Assembly: GCA_965263225.1 (NCBI GenBank)
Contig: CBDHHG010000033.1
Coordinates: 124,001 to 188,000, forward strand
Source: DT-111 sp965263225
Lineage (GTDB): Bacteria; Bacteroidota; Bacteroidia; Chitinophagales; Saprospiraceae
Direction of reading: 5' to 3'
Length of the DNA stretch: 64,000 nucleotides
Shown: piece after piece, positions 33,179 to 42,945 of the stretch
Numbering within the stretch: the stretch's first letter is position 1
How the letters are laid out: each line of letters begins with the position of its first letter
The notes under the pieces: model-generated
What the model saw: the letters and a program-made list of their open reading frames with translations, nothing else
Told to the model about the DNA's origin: nothing
Databases searched by the model: none
Translations under genes and position numbers: made by a program

Positions 33179-33754
33179 ATGGACAATCAAAAACTGCTGC
33201 AATTAATTCGGACAAATGACCGTGAAACGTTCAAAAACCTATATCAACAAGCCTATCCCAGTTGCCAAAGATTGGTAATGAAAAATAATGGGACCATGCA
33301 AGATGCAGATGACGTTTTTCAAGAAGCTATTTTAGTCTTGATTAGGAAGGCAAGAGACAAGGACTTCGTATTGAAAATTAGTGTGAATGCATTCCTATAT
33401 GGGGTCGTCCGAAACCTTTGGCTAAAAAAGCTGCAGAAGGAAAAAAAGAGTAAGATTGATCTAGTTCTAGATGAAGATATAGGTAATAAGCTGAAAAGCA
33501 AGTTATCTGATATTTCCATGTTAGAAATCGTAGAAGATAGGCCTGAGATCAGCCTGAATAAGGCAGTTCAACGGGCGATTTCAGCTTTGGCAAAAGAATG
33601 CAGAGAATTGTTGCTGGATTTCTACGTCTTAAAACTAAGTCTTGCAGAACTAGCGCAGGATCGAGGGTTGAGCGATAAGTATGCAAAACAGAAGAAACAT
33701 CGCTGTATGCAACGTCTACGAAAGCTTTACGCAAGTCAAAATCCCGCGCTATGA
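33179..33754 (+). CDS. ECF-type sigma-70 factor
   Basis: A short sigma factor of about 191 aa with region 2 (MQDADDVFQEAILVLIRKARD) and region 4 (LAKECRELLLDFYVLKLSLAELAQDRGLSDKYAKQKKHRC). The frame starts at 33152, but the ATG at 33179 (MDNQKLLQLIRTND) gives the usual ECF start. The stop overlaps the anti-sigma gene start by 4 bases (ATGA). It likely directs RNA polymerase to this cluster or a regulon in response to envelope signals passed by the anti-sigma factor. Confidence 0.88.
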   Translation: MDNQKLLQLIRTNDRETFKNLYQQAYPSCQRLVMKNNGTMQDADDVFQEAILVLIRKARDKDFVLKISVNAFLYGVVRNLWLKKLQKEKKSKIDLVLDEDIGNKLKSKLSDISMLEIVEDRPEISLNKAVQRAISALAKECRELLLDFYVLKLSLAELAQDRGLSDKYAKQKKHRCMQRLRKLYASQNPAL

Positions 33755-34752
33755 TGGATGAAGATATGATCACCCAATTTGATGGCTATATTCTAGGACA
33801 AATGGGAGAAGTTGAACGAAAAAACTTTGAAGCACAACTTCAATCCGATCCATCTTTGTTAGAAGAGTTTGAGATATATCAGCAATTGGTCAATGGACTG
33901 GAATTGGTAGACGAAGAACGCAACTTGAATTTTCTCAAAGAAATTAGAAACGAACTGGATGATACGGGCCTTTTTCTATCGGATGAAGATATTGACAGCT
34001 ATCTGCAAGGGACCGCTAGTGATACAACTAAGCTGAAAGTAAGTAGACGAATGGAGGGAGATCCAGACTTCAAAGCCTTCCTCGAAAATGAAGCTACGCT
34101 TGTGGAAGGCCTAAAGAATTATCAAGAACAAGAAAGCAAGGACATATTGGCGGAGGTTCGGTCGAACTTAAAGTCGGAAGGTTTCTTTAGACCAGAAGAT
34201 CCACCAAAACAAGAAGCGAAAAGAATCAAGCTATTGCGCAGATGGAGTATTGCAGCATCTATAGCAGTATTGGCACTTATAGCTGTATGGTTATGGAGAC
34301 CCAATCAGGGCCTCTCTGATCGGGAACTTGTGCAGTTCGAATGGGAATTAGAAGCAGTACAAGGCTATGCTAATCGAAAAGGATTCGAAGGCTCGGCTAA
34401 AAATCTTTTGACACTCCCTTTAGCAGCGGTAGAGGCTGAAGATATGGCAAGTGCCTCTCTCCTACTGGATAGCCTTTCGGCGCTGCCAGAAGTTGGTTCT
34501 ACTCAACTACAATTTCTGGACCTGCTGAGAGCCCAACTCTTTCTGAAAGAAGGCCAAAACCAACAAGCCGAACGCTTACTCAAAATATTGAGCAAAGACC
34601 AAGATTTCTTAGGGCAAAGCACCGCCACCTGGATTCTGGGAAACATCTATGCACAACTAGGCCGACTCCGTCAAGCCAGGCAATATCTAACTCCTCTAGT
34701 GGATGATCCCCTCTTTGGCACAAGGGCTAAGGAGCTATTGGATCGATTATGA
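33751..34752 (+). CDS. Membrane-bound anti-sigma-like protein with duplicated N-terminal domain
   Basis: The 333-aa protein has two similar cytoplasmic modules of about 70 residues (residues 5-70: ITQFDGYILGQMGEVERKNFEAQL, and 75-140: DIDSYLQGTASDTTKLKVSRRM), each like the start of anti-sigma domains ('i..yl.g.l...e...fe..l..dp.l'). One membrane helix follows (about 165-184, SIAASIAVLALIAVWLW), then a TPR-like periplasmic part (220-330). The overlap with the sigma gene supports pairing. The duplication might bind two sigma molecules or one in a different geometry. Confidence 0.75.
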   Translation: MMDEDMITQFDGYILGQMGEVERKNFEAQLQSDPSLLEEFEIYQQLVNGLELVDEERNLNFLKEIRNELDDTGLFLSDEDIDSYLQGTASDTTKLKVSRRMEGDPDFKAFLENEATLVEGLKNYQEQESKDILAEVRSNLKSEGFFRPEDPPKQEAKRIKLLRRWSIAASIAVLALIAVWLWRPNQGLSDRELVQFEWELEAVQGYANRKGFEGSAKNLLTLPLAAVEAEDMASASLLLDSLSALPEVGSTQLQFLDLLRAQLFLKEGQNQQAERLLKILSKDQDFLGQSTATWILGNIYAQLGRLRQARQYLTPLVDDPLFGTRAKELLDRL

Positions 34753-34775
34753 TACCCCTATAAATATCAAAGAAT

Positions 34776-37700
34776 ATGCGTTTTCACCTCCGTCTGTTCT
34801 GTCTACTAACCTTATACTTCATCTTCATACAGCAAACTACTGCTCAACAGGTCATTACGGTTTCAGACAATGATCTATTGCCCAATACCAATTATAATTG
34901 GACTGCGAATAATACCTATCTGTTGGATGGTTTTGTGTTTCTAGAAGCAGGAGCAAGTCTACGTATTGAGGCAGGCACCGTGATTAAGGCCAAAAACAAT
35001 CCGAGTACCGGAGATGCAACAACCGCCTTGATCATTAGCCGTGGAGCTAAAATCGAAGCCATTGGTAGTCCTTTACATCCTATCCTCTTTACCCCTGAAC
35101 AGGACATCATTGCAGACACAAGCGACCTACAGATTAGCCAGCGTGGGCTATGGGGCGGACTGATCATACTAGGTGGAGCTCCGGTGAATGCAGCCCAAGC
35201 CAGCCCCACCCTAGAAGGGCTTCCTCCCCTTCCCAAGGCCCAGTTTGGTGGCCCAGATGAATTTGACAACTCTGGTATCCTTAGATATGTTTCAATTCGA
35301 CATGGAGGTGCAGCTGGCTTGGCAGGTTTTACCGCTGCGGGTGTCGGCCAACCTTCTATCCTTCGTCATATCGAGGTAATTTCCGCCGCGGGTGATGGCT
35401 TTCGCTTTTTGGGTGGTACGGCACATACTAAGTATCTGGCGGCAGCCTTTAACGGAGAAGATCAGTTTGAATGGGATCTTGGATTCAAAGGATTGGGAGA
35501 AAACTGGTTTTCTATTCATGCCGAGAACGCTGGTGATCAAGCCCTGGAAGGTCGAGGGGGACATGATTTGTCTCCAGATAAGGTATCTAAGCCACAGATT
35601 ATGGACGCTACCTTTATTGGCCCCGGCTCTGACGCTTCTATTAGTATACCGAGTGCCATATTATTCCATGAGGCTACCGCTGGCAGCCTGGGTAACAGTA
35701 TTATTACCGAATTCCCCAATTTCGGTTTGGAAGTGGAGGACCTGGAAGAGGGAGTAGATGCCCTTACACAGTTGGAAGCTTGCCAATTGATCATTTATGA
35801 TAATGTGTGGTGGGATTTGGGGGAAGCGGCAAATCTATTTGAAATTTCCACAACCAATGCTGATTTAGACGACGTAGCCTTTCCTTTGAATAATTTCCTC
35901 ATTCCCTACAGAAACATCTTTGATGACCCTCGATTCTTTAGCATCGCCCGATCACCAGAAGAACCAGTTCAATTGAATCCAACGCTCAATGGTCGATGTG
36001 AAATCTACAACTTTGGTGCTTTTCATCTCTATTGGTGGCTAGATGAATGGGCAGCCCTGAATCACTACGGCATCGTCCCTTCTTGTTCTGAGCCCTATTT
36101 TGCATATTTTGATCTTCCACTCAATGATTTAGATACCATTCCAATAGACAATTATCAGCAACTCATTGATTTGGATCGAGCAAGGCAGTATGCAGAAGAT
36201 ACAGGATTGGATATTGATCAGGAATTTAGCGGACGGCGATGCCCTAGCTGTGACCCAACTAATCCATTCCCAACTTCTGCACAAAGTATCCGTCGAGATC
36301 GAACACGGCGAAGACGTAGTGTTCAGAAACTCTTAAGGGGAGATGATTTTTGCTGGCTAGAAGAATGGCAGTGGACTACCTACGTATACGAAGTAGACTT
36401 TGAAAGTCCAGTTGACTCATTCGTCACGAGGCGCTACTTTGCAGTAGCTGATCAAGAAGTACCACTAATCACACTCGTCCCTAATGAAAATTTAGGGGAA
36501 TTCCCTTTTGAAGTAGTCGTAATAGATAATGATACTGCCACCGTAAGTTTTCGGACAGAAAGTAGACAGGGCTCTAGCTTGATTGATCATATCTGGACGG
36601 CCACAGACTTTTGTGGGAATAGCACTTCCTATACGATTCGTGAGAACATTAATAGTACTACTTCCCAAACTTGGTATCTCGACAGAGATGGAGATGGCTT
36701 GGGTGACCCTGGCACTAGGTTTTCTTGGCCTATCAGACCTAATAACGTTGATGCATTTGTAAACCAAGCAGGGGATTGTCATGATCAAGATGCATCTCTA
36801 GGTCTAAGCTGCCTTTTCGCAGCAGCACCAGATATTTGCAATCTAGCTGAACCCTTAGCTATTGGACAGACATCAGAACGATATAGCAGTTTCAATAGTA
36901 CGCTGGATCTTACTTTCCCTAATCAATGCTTTACAAGCAATCCAGTAGGCGATCTCTGGTTTAGCTTTATTGCCCCTCCGGAAGGGATATTGACCATTGA
37001 AGTGATAGATCAGTTTCTCAGTGATCATATCAAAAGCTTAGAGTTATATCGCGGAGATTGTAGTGATCTGGAGTTATTGACTTATGCATGTGAAACGAGT
37101 TTGCAGGTGAGTCAGCTAATTCCTGATGAAGTCTTGTGGTTACGTGTCCCAGTAGAGGAATTAAGCGAGTTCAGAATAACAAGCTATGTACCAGTCTCAC
37201 CACCCAATGATTTATGTAGTGCTGCTATTGAACTACCGGTAAATGATGAGTGTGTTCCTATGAGCTTTGCTTTCTTAAACCCTGCTTTTGAGGCCTATCC
37301 AGCCGTTGCTACTACACCTGGATTTGCTGGAGATCTTTGGTTTAAAGCTATTATTCCACCATCTGGCCAGCTAACCATGAAAGGTTCATTTCATTCCGAT
37401 GCATATACAGGAGACTGTAATAATTTTCGCCAACTTCCCATGGAACATCCAAAGTTCTCTGACATTTACCACCTGCGGCATCAGCCTGGCGAAACTGTCT
37501 ATTTCAGGGTGCTTAATTCATTGTATACTTATGAAGATAATATGCTGGATCTTTGCCTTACAATTAGGGATGAAATTCCGCTGAATGAGCTTCCCTGCGA
37601 TACTTTTCAGCTTGACTTCGATAAAAGTTGCTTAGCCTTTTCCTCAAGTTCCCCAACCAATTTCTGTCTTTCAGGACAAGAAGAATGTGTCGTGCAAATG

Positions 37701-39632
37701 GAATTTGAATTCCAATTGGTAGATACTTGCATGGGAGGAAATCTAAGAAACATCAGTTTGAATGTAAGTATCGATCTCAACGCAGATGGAAGCCTAGATC
37801 AAACACTTTTACAATCTAGCTCAAACTCTTTGCAGGCCTGGCCTAGCGAAAAACTTTCCTTGAACCTACCGATTGGATCACATATCCTGTACATTCAATC
37901 TGAGGAAGTAGAGCCAGATGCTTTTTTTGAGGAAGATGGTCCCTTCTATTTTAACATAGAAATACCAATCACCATTGAAGACTGCACCTCTCCATCCATC
38001 AGCTGTATTTCTGCCTTGGCGGTCGAATTATTACCGACCTCCCCTGACAACCCCATTGATGCCGACAATGATGGCCTACCTGACCTAGCCACTGTACAAG
38101 TGTACGCCTCCGATTTTATCGCTGGTTCCACCGCGGGCTGTAGTGGTGCCAATGAATTTGCGATCTATCGCAAATCAGCCCTGGAACAGGCTGGAATTCT
38201 ACAGTCCGATGGAAGTTTCCAAGGGGATTGGATTCCAGAGATTGCCAATCCAACAGAGAGCCTCTTTTTGACTTGCTCTGACACCACACAAACAGTGGAA
38301 GTACTGGCATTTGGGCTGAGTCCAAACGGCAATTGGAGTACATGCAATAGCCAAATCATTGTGCAAGACAATCTGGAGTTTTGTAATCCCCCGCAAGGGC
38401 CAAGCTCTATTAGTGGCCAAATGCGAGGACCGGAAGGAGTACCTATTGAAGGAGTTGAAGTTCGATTGAGTGGTCATCAACAAGCTATTACTACTACCAA
38501 TGCTGCTGGTGAATACAGTTTTGAAGACCTACCTTCCGGGCAGAGTTACACGGTCACTCCTTTTAAGAATGATGATCCATTAAATGGTGTTTCAACTTTC
38601 GATATAGCGCTAATGAGCAGAAATATTCTAGGCTTACAAACCTTCATAGAAGCTTGGCAATACCTAGCTGCAGATGTCAATAACGATGGCCGAACCACTA
38701 CATTGGATATCATTATAACGAGAAGACTTATTCTGGGAACAATGAATGATTTTCCGGACAATACCAGTTGGAGGTTTATCGCTGCTTTCTTCGATTTCGA
38801 CAACCCCTCCGATGCCATCAGTACTGCCTTCCCTGAAATGCAATCCATTGTCAATTTGCCTGAAACGGGCTTATCGGCAATTGATTTCCAAGGGGTCAAA
38901 ATAGCCGATATTAATAACAACGCACGAAAAAACAGCGAGCAAATCGTAGCTCGTTCTGGGCAGTCTCCTTTGCCATTAGTGGTGCAAAAGCAAACGGTTT
39001 CAAAGCAAGATGTAATCCGACTGGACTTCCGCCTATCGCCACAAGAGATGGTTGCAGGCCTGCAGGGAACGCTCAGGTTTGACACCGAGCAGTTAACTTT
39101 TCAAGCTATCTTATACGACCTCGCTGACGAAAGTAATTTTGGATGGCTGCACTTACAAGATGGGGCGATCAGCTTTAGCTGGGATTGGGCTGAACCATTG
39201 TCAGATCAACAGCCAGGCCAAAGGCTATTTACCTTAGTCTTCCAGCAACTGTCTCAGGATCTGCCGGATAATAGCATTTGGCTAGAAGATAAGCCTACCT
39301 CCCTTGAATCCTTTTCCTCGCTCAAACAAGTACGTGGCTTAGAATTGCAGTTTCCAGCTGCCAATTCTGATCTCCCTAAACTCTTTTCTAATGCACCAAA
39401 CCCTTTTTACCAAGAAACCAGCATTCATTTCTACCTGCCAATTAATATGGAAGCTGCCATCAGCATTGTAGACATAGAAGGGAAAGAAGTATTTCGGAAA
39501 AAAGGTTGGCATCAAGCAGGTCATCATTCCCTTCAGCTGAGAGCGGCGGACCTAAACGGATCAGGGATGTATTTCTATAGCCTGACCACAGCGAACTACA
39601 CGCGAACAGAAAAAATGATTCTGCTGAAGTAA
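34776..39632 (+). CDS. Very large T9SS-exported surface protein (1618 aa)
   Basis: Signal peptide (residues 1-24), an N-terminal region of beta-helix-like motifs (SLRIEAGTVIKAKNN, residues 45-65), a calcium-binding-like repeat WYLDRDGDGLGDPG (near 628), disulfide-rich domains in the middle, a carboxypeptidase-regulatory-like domain (about 1210-1270), a dockerin type I repeat (VNNDGRTTTLDIIITRRLILG, about 1299-1320), a cohesin-like region and a type A T9SS sorting domain (NAPNPFYQETSIHFYLPIN..., about 1535-1618). It would be secreted to or beyond the outer membrane. It lies 23 bases after the anti-sigma gene and is probably co-transcribed, suggesting that the sigma system controls this surface protein. 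Confidence 0.85.
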   Translation: MRFHLRLFCLLTLYFIFIQQTTAQQVITVSDNDLLPNTNYNWTANNTYLLDGFVFLEAGASLRIEAGTVIKAKNNPSTGDATTALIISRGAKIEAIGSPLHPILFTPEQDIIADTSDLQISQRGLWGGLIILGGAPVNAAQASPTLEGLPPLPKAQFGGPDEFDNSGILRYVSIRHGGAAGLAGFTAAGVGQPSILRHIEVISAAGDGFRFLGGTAHTKYLAAAFNGEDQFEWDLGFKGLGENWFSIHAENAGDQALEGRGGHDLSPDKVSKPQIMDATFIGPGSDASISIPSAILFHEATAGSLGNSIITEFPNFGLEVEDLEEGVDALTQLEACQLIIYDNVWWDLGEAANLFEISTTNADLDDVAFPLNNFLIPYRNIFDDPRFFSIARSPEEPVQLNPTLNGRCEIYNFGAFHLYWWLDEWAALNHYGIVPSCSEPYFAYFDLPLNDLDTIPIDNYQQLIDLDRARQYAEDTGLDIDQEFSGRRCPSCDPTNPFPTSAQSIRRDRTRRRRSVQKLLRGDDFCWLEEWQWTTYVYEVDFESPVDSFVTRRYFAVADQEVPLITLVPNENLGEFPFEVVVIDNDTATVSFRTESRQGSSLIDHIWTATDFCGNSTSYTIRENINSTTSQTWYLDRDGDGLGDPGTRFSWPIRPNNVDAFVNQAGDCHDQDASLGLSCLFAAAPDICNLAEPLAIGQTSERYSSFNSTLDLTFPNQCFTSNPVGDLWFSFIAPPEGILTIEVIDQFLSDHIKSLELYRGDCSDLELLTYACETSLQVSQLIPDEVLWLRVPVEELSEFRITSYVPVSPPNDLCSAAIELPVNDECVPMSFAFLNPAFEAYPAVATTPGFAGDLWFKAIIPPSGQLTMKGSFHSDAYTGDCNNFRQLPMEHPKFSDIYHLRHQPGETVYFRVLNSLYTYEDNMLDLCLTIRDEIPLNELPCDTFQLDFDKSCLAFSSSSPTNFCLSGQEECVVQMEFEFQLVDTCMGGNLRNISLNVSIDLNADGSLDQTLLQSSSNSLQAWPSEKLSLNLPIGSHILYIQSEEVEPDAFFEEDGPFYFNIEIPITIEDCTSPSISCISALAVELLPTSPDNPIDADNDGLPDLATVQVYASDFIAGSTAGCSGANEFAIYRKSALEQAGILQSDGSFQGDWIPEIANPTESLFLTCSDTTQTVEVLAFGLSPNGNWSTCNSQIIVQDNLEFCNPPQGPSSISGQMRGPEGVPIEGVEVRLSGHQQAITTTNAAGEYSFEDLPSGQSYTVTPFKNDDPLNGVSTFDIALMSRNILGLQTFIEAWQYLAADVNNDGRTTTLDIIITRRLILGTMNDFPDNTSWRFIAAFFDFDNPSDAISTAFPEMQSIVNLPETGLSAIDFQGVKIADINNNARKNSEQIVARSGQSPLPLVVQKQTVSKQDVIRLDFRLSPQEMVAGLQGTLRFDTEQLTFQAILYDLADESNFGWLHLQDGAISFSWDWAEPLSDQQPGQRLFTLVFQQLSQDLPDNSIWLEDKPTSLESFSSLKQVRGLELQFPAANSDLPKLFSNAPNPFYQETSIHFYLPINMEAAISIVDIEGKEVFRKKGWHQAGHHSLQLRAADLNGSGMYFYSLTTANYTRTEKMILLK

Positions 39633-39668
39633 TAGGCTCATTGCCCCAAAACCAGTAACAAATAGAAC

Positions 39669-42600
39669 ATGAACTCTATGCTACCCAGTGGTATAATTAA
39701 GATTAGTTTGGCGACCATCCTTCTATGTGTTTGCACTACCTTGCCAGGTCAGCAAAACTCTTGGGAACGGCCTTTCGATGCCTCGATCGAAAAGAGGAAA
39801 GAAGGTGAACTGAAGGAGAGCTACGATTTAGCAAGAGTAGCTTATGATCTGATTCAAGCACAGGAATCTTCATCCGAAGACTATTTCCGAATCGCCCAAC
39901 ATCTGGCTACTTTGGGGCTAGAAGTATGGGATCTACGGGCAGCCCACATGGTTTCAAATGAAGCCTTGGGTCAGCTACCACTACTAGATACCCATCAAGA
40001 GTATAAAACAACTCTCATGCTCCTAAAAGGCTGGGCGGCACTTAGGTTAAATCAGCCAAATGAAGCCCAGACTCTTGCTAAGCAAGGTCTAAAATTCACT
40101 CACAGGGACAGCACTTCACAACAAGCCGACTTTTATGAGCTATGGGGCATGACATACCTGTTCTGGGAAAAAACGGAATTAGCCAATCGCTATCTGAAAA
40201 AAGCTAACACGCTCCGTTTAACCTCCCCTACAAGCTCTATAAAAATGGGTCGGTGGTTATTGTTTATGGGCCAGTTATCATTTTACCAAGCAGCTTATCA
40301 AACGGCAAAAGATTACTACAAGCGTTCGCAATCTATTCTAGAGGAGCAAAAATCCCATCCACTTCTCTTGGCAGAACTCTTGGAATGGCAAGCTTATAAC
40401 TATTTCACTTCAGGACAAACTACCTTGGCTAAGGTAAAATATAATCAGGCAGAGCAATTTTGGGCTCAGCAAGAATTTCAGGACAATCCAGCTTATGCCC
40501 GGGTGTTGGAAGGCTTAGGTCTAATTGCCCTCAATGAAAACAAGCTGGAACAGGCAGAAAATCATTTTGTAAAAGTAGAAGCCATCAATACGCAGCATTT
40601 TGGACCCAAAAGCTTTCAAGTAGCCGAAACGCTATCTAACAGGTCTATTCTCAACCTGCAATTACAGAATATGGAGGAAGCCTTACGACTAAGCAAAAAA
40701 GCTGAATCTTTGGTCAGTCCCAAAAATCACCCAAGCGTATACTGCAATCTGGCCGATAACCTAGCGACCGTCTACCTAGAAATGGGCAAACTGAAAAAGG
40801 TCCTGAAGCGAGCGAAAAAAGTCCTACAAACAAGAAAAAAACAATATGGTAAGAATAACCCTTCTTTGGCTACATCATTAAATAACTATGGATATAATCT
40901 GGATTATTACGGCAAATATGAGAAAGCACTGCCATATTATGAACGTTGTTACCAATTGCTGATCGATCACAATCAAACGACGAGTAAGGTATTTGGCGAT
41001 GTCACCACCAACCTGGGCTACTATTATGAATTAGAATCGATTGCAGCCGCGGATTCGCTAGAAGCAGATCAATTGTACCGAAAGGCTAAGGCCTACTTAG
41101 AGGAGTCTTTGGTAGCTAGTGAAAAAAGCCTTGGGAAGCTACATCACTCCTATATTGGGACGCTTTTTCACCTCGCCATTTTGTTGGAAAACCAGGGAGA
41201 GATCGATCAATCGGCAGTTCAATATGAAATAGCTGTGGATCGTTTGTTAAAGCTTATTCTTAGCATCTATGGAGGTTTTGATGAAGGCACACAATTGAGA
41301 TACATGCAGGTGATGGGGGAGAAACTTGGCTTGTTCTACTCCTTTGCGCATCGAAACCGAGATACGCATCCGCACTTGATGAAAAAAGTAGCAGAAGTCC
41401 ACTATGCAGTCAAGAATTTATCTTTGCAGTATAGCATGCTCAACCAAATCGCCAGCCTTGAACAGGATAGCAATCAACAATACCTCTTGTATAGGCAATG
41501 GAAAGAGATCAAAGAACAATTAGCTACTAAGTACCTTATGACTGGGGGGATTGACAGTTTGACTGCTAGCATAGAGATTAAAACCCTGGAGAATCAATTG
41601 GCTGCTATAGAAAAGGAAATTACCAGAGACGAAGCTATCCGCTCGTCTTTATTCGATCCCTACCAACCTTATGACTCGATATGCGCTGGCCTAACTTCGC
41701 GAGAAATATTCATTGATTTCGTACAATTTCCCTATTGGGATCCGGAGCGAGATTCCTTTACCGACCCTTGGTATGCGGCGCTAATTCACAGACCGAATCA
41801 ACCTGTACCTTCTTACGTGCCACTCTTCCGTGAAAAGGATCTTTTACAATTATTGAGATTAGATACTACCCTACAAGAGATTCCAAATACAGAAAAAATT
41901 CCTGCCTATATACGGTCCAGTCAGCTTGGTTTTCCCCTATACCAACACATCTGGAAGCCTATACTAGAGCAATCTCCCGGAGACGTTGCGATCCATTTTT
42001 CTCCCGATGGTTTATTACATCTGCTGGTATTAGAAAATCTGCCAATGAACGACAAGGGAACAAAGCGTGTTCATGAGCAATTTGATCTATTCCGCTATAG
42101 CAGTTTCAAGGACTTTGGCCCATCCCAGTCCCGCCAGCAGGTCAAGCGCTTGATAGGGTTTGGTGAAATTGACTATGCGGATGGATTCACGGCAGCTAGC
42201 CCCTTGCGTATTCAAGCATTAGAAGCCAGTGAGAAAGAGCTTCAAGAAATCAAGAGACTTCTGGAACCCCGCGGTTTAGAGATCCATCTTTTCTCGGGAC
42301 CATCCGCGAGTGAAGCAAACCTAAAGCAGCAATTCCAAAAGCCTAAGCAAGGAATGCTATTTATCACGGCCCATGCCTTTTTCTTATCCCAGGCTGAAGC
42401 GTCTACTTCTGATAACGGCAATTATCTCCAATTATTCAAAAGAAATAATAGCCCGCTACTTAGAAGTGGGATCCTGTTAAACGAGGCCAAGGAAACGATT
42501 ATAAATGGAGCCAAAACAGGAGAGGATGGTTTTCTCACCGCTATGGAACTAGCCACATTAGATTTTTCCCAAACAGAAATGGTCATTTTATCGGCTTGTT

Positions 42601-42857
42601 ACACTGGCCTTGGCGAGATTAGGTATGTAGAAGGTGTTTTTGGATTGCAGCGAGCACTGAAAAGAGCTGGTGCCAAACAAATTTTGATGTCCCTCTGGCA
42701 AATACCGGATAAGGAAAGTAAGGAATTCATGAAGCATTTTCTACAGCATTATAGTGATCATGGAACCGCAAGAGTAGCCTTGACTTATGCCCAAGAAATG
42801 ATGCGACAAGATGGAATTCCAGCGCAGTACTGGGGAGCCTTCATTCTACTACAGTAG
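39669..42857 (+). CDS. Exported TPR-CHAT protease (1062 aa)
   Basis: CHAT is a caspase-like cysteine protease domain. Here the predicted catalytic pair is His902 (FITAHAFF) and Cys977 (VILSACYTGLGE), with the typical C-terminal GAKQILMSLWQIPD block. The N-terminal two thirds carry many TPR units (for example AKVYNQAE, LATVYLEMGK, YYERCYQLL). A signal-like N-terminus (MNSMLPSGIIKISLATILLC...) suggests export, which is unusual for CHAT proteins with intracellular roles. It lies in the sigma/anti-sigma operon, so substrates may include the neighbouring membrane or surface proteins. Confidence 0.87.
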   Translation: MNSMLPSGIIKISLATILLCVCTTLPGQQNSWERPFDASIEKRKEGELKESYDLARVAYDLIQAQESSSEDYFRIAQHLATLGLEVWDLRAAHMVSNEALGQLPLLDTHQEYKTTLMLLKGWAALRLNQPNEAQTLAKQGLKFTHRDSTSQQADFYELWGMTYLFWEKTELANRYLKKANTLRLTSPTSSIKMGRWLLFMGQLSFYQAAYQTAKDYYKRSQSILEEQKSHPLLLAELLEWQAYNYFTSGQTTLAKVKYNQAEQFWAQQEFQDNPAYARVLEGLGLIALNENKLEQAENHFVKVEAINTQHFGPKSFQVAETLSNRSILNLQLQNMEEALRLSKKAESLVSPKNHPSVYCNLADNLATVYLEMGKLKKVLKRAKKVLQTRKKQYGKNNPSLATSLNNYGYNLDYYGKYEKALPYYERCYQLLIDHNQTTSKVFGDVTTNLGYYYELESIAAADSLEADQLYRKAKAYLEESLVASEKSLGKLHHSYIGTLFHLAILLENQGEIDQSAVQYEIAVDRLLKLILSIYGGFDEGTQLRYMQVMGEKLGLFYSFAHRNRDTHPHLMKKVAEVHYAVKNLSLQYSMLNQIASLEQDSNQQYLLYRQWKEIKEQLATKYLMTGGIDSLTASIEIKTLENQLAAIEKEITRDEAIRSSLFDPYQPYDSICAGLTSREIFIDFVQFPYWDPERDSFTDPWYAALIHRPNQPVPSYVPLFREKDLLQLLRLDTTLQEIPNTEKIPAYIRSSQLGFPLYQHIWKPILEQSPGDVAIHFSPDGLLHLLVLENLPMNDKGTKRVHEQFDLFRYSSFKDFGPSQSRQQVKRLIGFGEIDYADGFTAASPLRIQALEASEKELQEIKRLLEPRGLEIHLFSGPSASEANLKQQFQKPKQGMLFITAHAFFLSQAEASTSDNGNYLQLFKRNNSPLLRSGILLNEAKETIINGAKTGEDGFLTAMELATLDFSQTEMVILSACYTGLGEIRYVEGVFGLQRALKRAGAKQILMSLWQIPDKESKEFMKHFLQHYSDHGTARVALTYAQEMMRQDGIPAQYWGAFILLQ

Positions 42858-42945
42858 ATAATTTTAAAAAAAGAAAAAAATCCCTGATAACCATTTAAGT
42901 GGCTGCAGAACATAGAGGTGTATTTCTTTTCAACTATTAAATTCT

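Noticed and set aside
34776..39632. The dockerin repeat as evidence of a cellulosome
   Set aside because: A single dockerin-like repeat near a T9SS domain is common in Bacteroidota surface proteins. No scaffoldin or set of dockerin enzymes is present.
39669..42857. TPR-CHAT as part of a type III-E CRISPR system
   Set aside because: No Cas genes and no repeat array occur in the window, and the CHAT protein has an export signal. Only the general link of CHAT with a sigma factor is kept as an idea.
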